From CAYOYK01 sp964408185 (GTDB lineage: Bacteria > Bacillota > Clostridia > Christensenellales > Aristaeellaceae): 23,102 nt of DNA. Shown in pieces: positions 22,449-23,102 of this stretch. Below the pieces are notes generated by a model. It worked only from the letters and a program-made list of their open reading frames with translations, was not told the DNA's origin and searched no databases. The stretch lies in NCBI GenBank assembly GCA_964408185.1, contig CAYOYK010000039.1:1-23102 (forward strand), read 5' to 3'. The number at the start of each line of letters is the position of its first letter. Within the stretch, counting starts at the first letter, position 1. Position numbers and translations under genes: made by a program.

Positions 22449-23102
22449 ATGGATATAGGCGAGAGCTTGTTGAAGCTGTGCCGGGACTCCGGCATTTACT
22501 CCCTGCTCAGCGATCCCAAACCGCTGATTATGATTCTGGTTGGCTGCGTGCTGATCTATCTGGCGGTCGTTAAAAAGTACGAGCCGCTGCTGCTGCTGCC
22601 GATCGCCTTCGGTATGATTTTGACCAACTTGCCCATCGCGGGCATGTACCACTCCGAGCTGTTTGCGGGCGGCCATACCAACTGGAACCTGTTTGGCGGC
22701 GCGGTGCTGGTAAACAGCAACGATCTGCTGGTGCCCTATCAGGTAACGGCTCAGGGGGCCGTGATGATTGGCGACGGCTTCCAGACCCTGCTGGGTTACG
22801 TCACCGAGACCGCCAAGATGGTCACGGCAGCCGACGGCACCGTAACGCTGAACGCGGCGGGCGTTGTGATGAACGCGGCCGGCGCGTTTATCGCAAGCAA
22901 CGGTCAGGTGATGGATGTGACGGGTCAGCTTGCCCTTGCGAGCGCGGGCCAGATCATCAATCCGGGCCTGCTGGACTACCTGTACTTGGGCGTAAAGCTG
23001 GGCATTTATCCCTGCCTGATCTTCCTTGGCGTGGGCGCGATGACGGATTTCGGCCCGCTGATCGCCAACCCCAAGAGCCTGCTGCTGGGCGCTGCCGCGC
23101 AG
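22449..23102 (+). CDS. Na+-translocating decarboxylase beta subunit (OadB/MmdB/GcdB family), partial
   Basis: The first 218 residues of the membrane beta subunit are present; the gene continues past the right edge. It decarboxylates carboxybiotin and exports Na+. Visible features: helices at about 27-42 and 47-64 (YEPLLLLPIAFGMILTN) and the highly conserved YLYLGVKLGIYP (178-189) followed by GAMTDFGPLIANPKS (196-210). Between residues of about 66 and 172 lies an insertion of roughly 100 residues, with Gly/Ala/Val/Asn-rich repeating patterns (for example VTLNAAGVVMNAAG), where well-known beta subunits have a short loop of some 15-25 residues. The start follows the carrier gene by 52 bp without a strong ribosome binding site. 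The reading frame is open to the window end, with no frameshift seen. Confidence 0.88.
   Translation, partial: MDIGESLLKLCRDSGIYSLLSDPKPLIMILVGCVLIYLAVVKKYEPLLLLPIAFGMILTNLPIAGMYHSELFAGGHTNWNLFGGAVLVNSNDLLVPYQVTAQGAVMIGDGFQTLLGYVTETAKMVTAADGTVTLNAAGVVMNAAGAFIASNGQVMDVTGQLALASAGQIINPGLLDYLYLGVKLGIYPCLIFLGVGAMTDFGPLIANPKSLLLGAAAQ

Overview
The window reads as chromosomal DNA from a GC-rich anaerobic member of the Firmicutes, probably a gut-type Clostridia. The grounds are strong AAGGAGG-type ribosome binding sites, TATAAT/TGnTATACT promoters, tight same-strand gene runs, a rubredoxin-flavin reductase fusion, a biotin-dependent Na+-pump decarboxylase and a chitobiose phosphorylase. I see no rRNA, tRNA, CRISPR array, transposase, integrase or phage gene. 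Eighteen protein genes are supported. The last one runs off the right edge.

Layout. (1) 155-1672: a secreted SH3-domain protein, converging on a LarA-family racemase gene (2939-1674, minus). The larA gene is divergent from a MIF-like tautomerase gene (3029-3382, plus), and 89 bp between them hold two outward-facing extended -10 promoters. (2) After a strong terminator, 3614-7436 is a two-gene unit: a GH94 N,N'-diacetylchitobiose phosphorylase and a phosphohexomutase. Together they would phosphorolyse chitobiose to GlcNAc and GlcNAc-1-P and convert the latter to GlcNAc-6-P. A perfect terminator and a run of about six hairpins (7497-7702) close this unit. (3) 12173-7730, minus strand: vWA protein, PP2C phosphatase, Ser/Thr kinase, a four-helix membrane protein fused to a flavodoxin-like domain, and a flavin reductase-rubredoxin fusion. 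Facing away from it, at 12346-13407, is a membrane-anchored zinc-ribbon protein. The first three genes resemble the vWA/PP2C/kinase triads known from TerY-type stress systems; here they sit next to redox proteins.

(4) 13648-16273: a strong promoter drives an E2-like acyltransferase that lacks the usual catalytic His, followed by an acyl-CoA ligase. (5) 16338-19821: a TIM-barrel protein, a DUF4127 protein and an FAD-dependent oxidoreductase are tightly coupled (11-bp gap, then a 4-bp ATGA overlap). This is probably an uncharacterised catabolic pathway. (6) 20086-23102: carboxyltransferase, OadG-like gamma subunit, biotin carrier and beta subunit of a sodium-pumping acyl-CoA decarboxylase. The beta subunit carries an unusual insertion of about 100 residues.

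The best candidates for something undescribed are the kinase/phosphatase/vWA/redox cluster, the TIM-DUF4127-FAD operon, and the structured intergenic element at 7497-7702.
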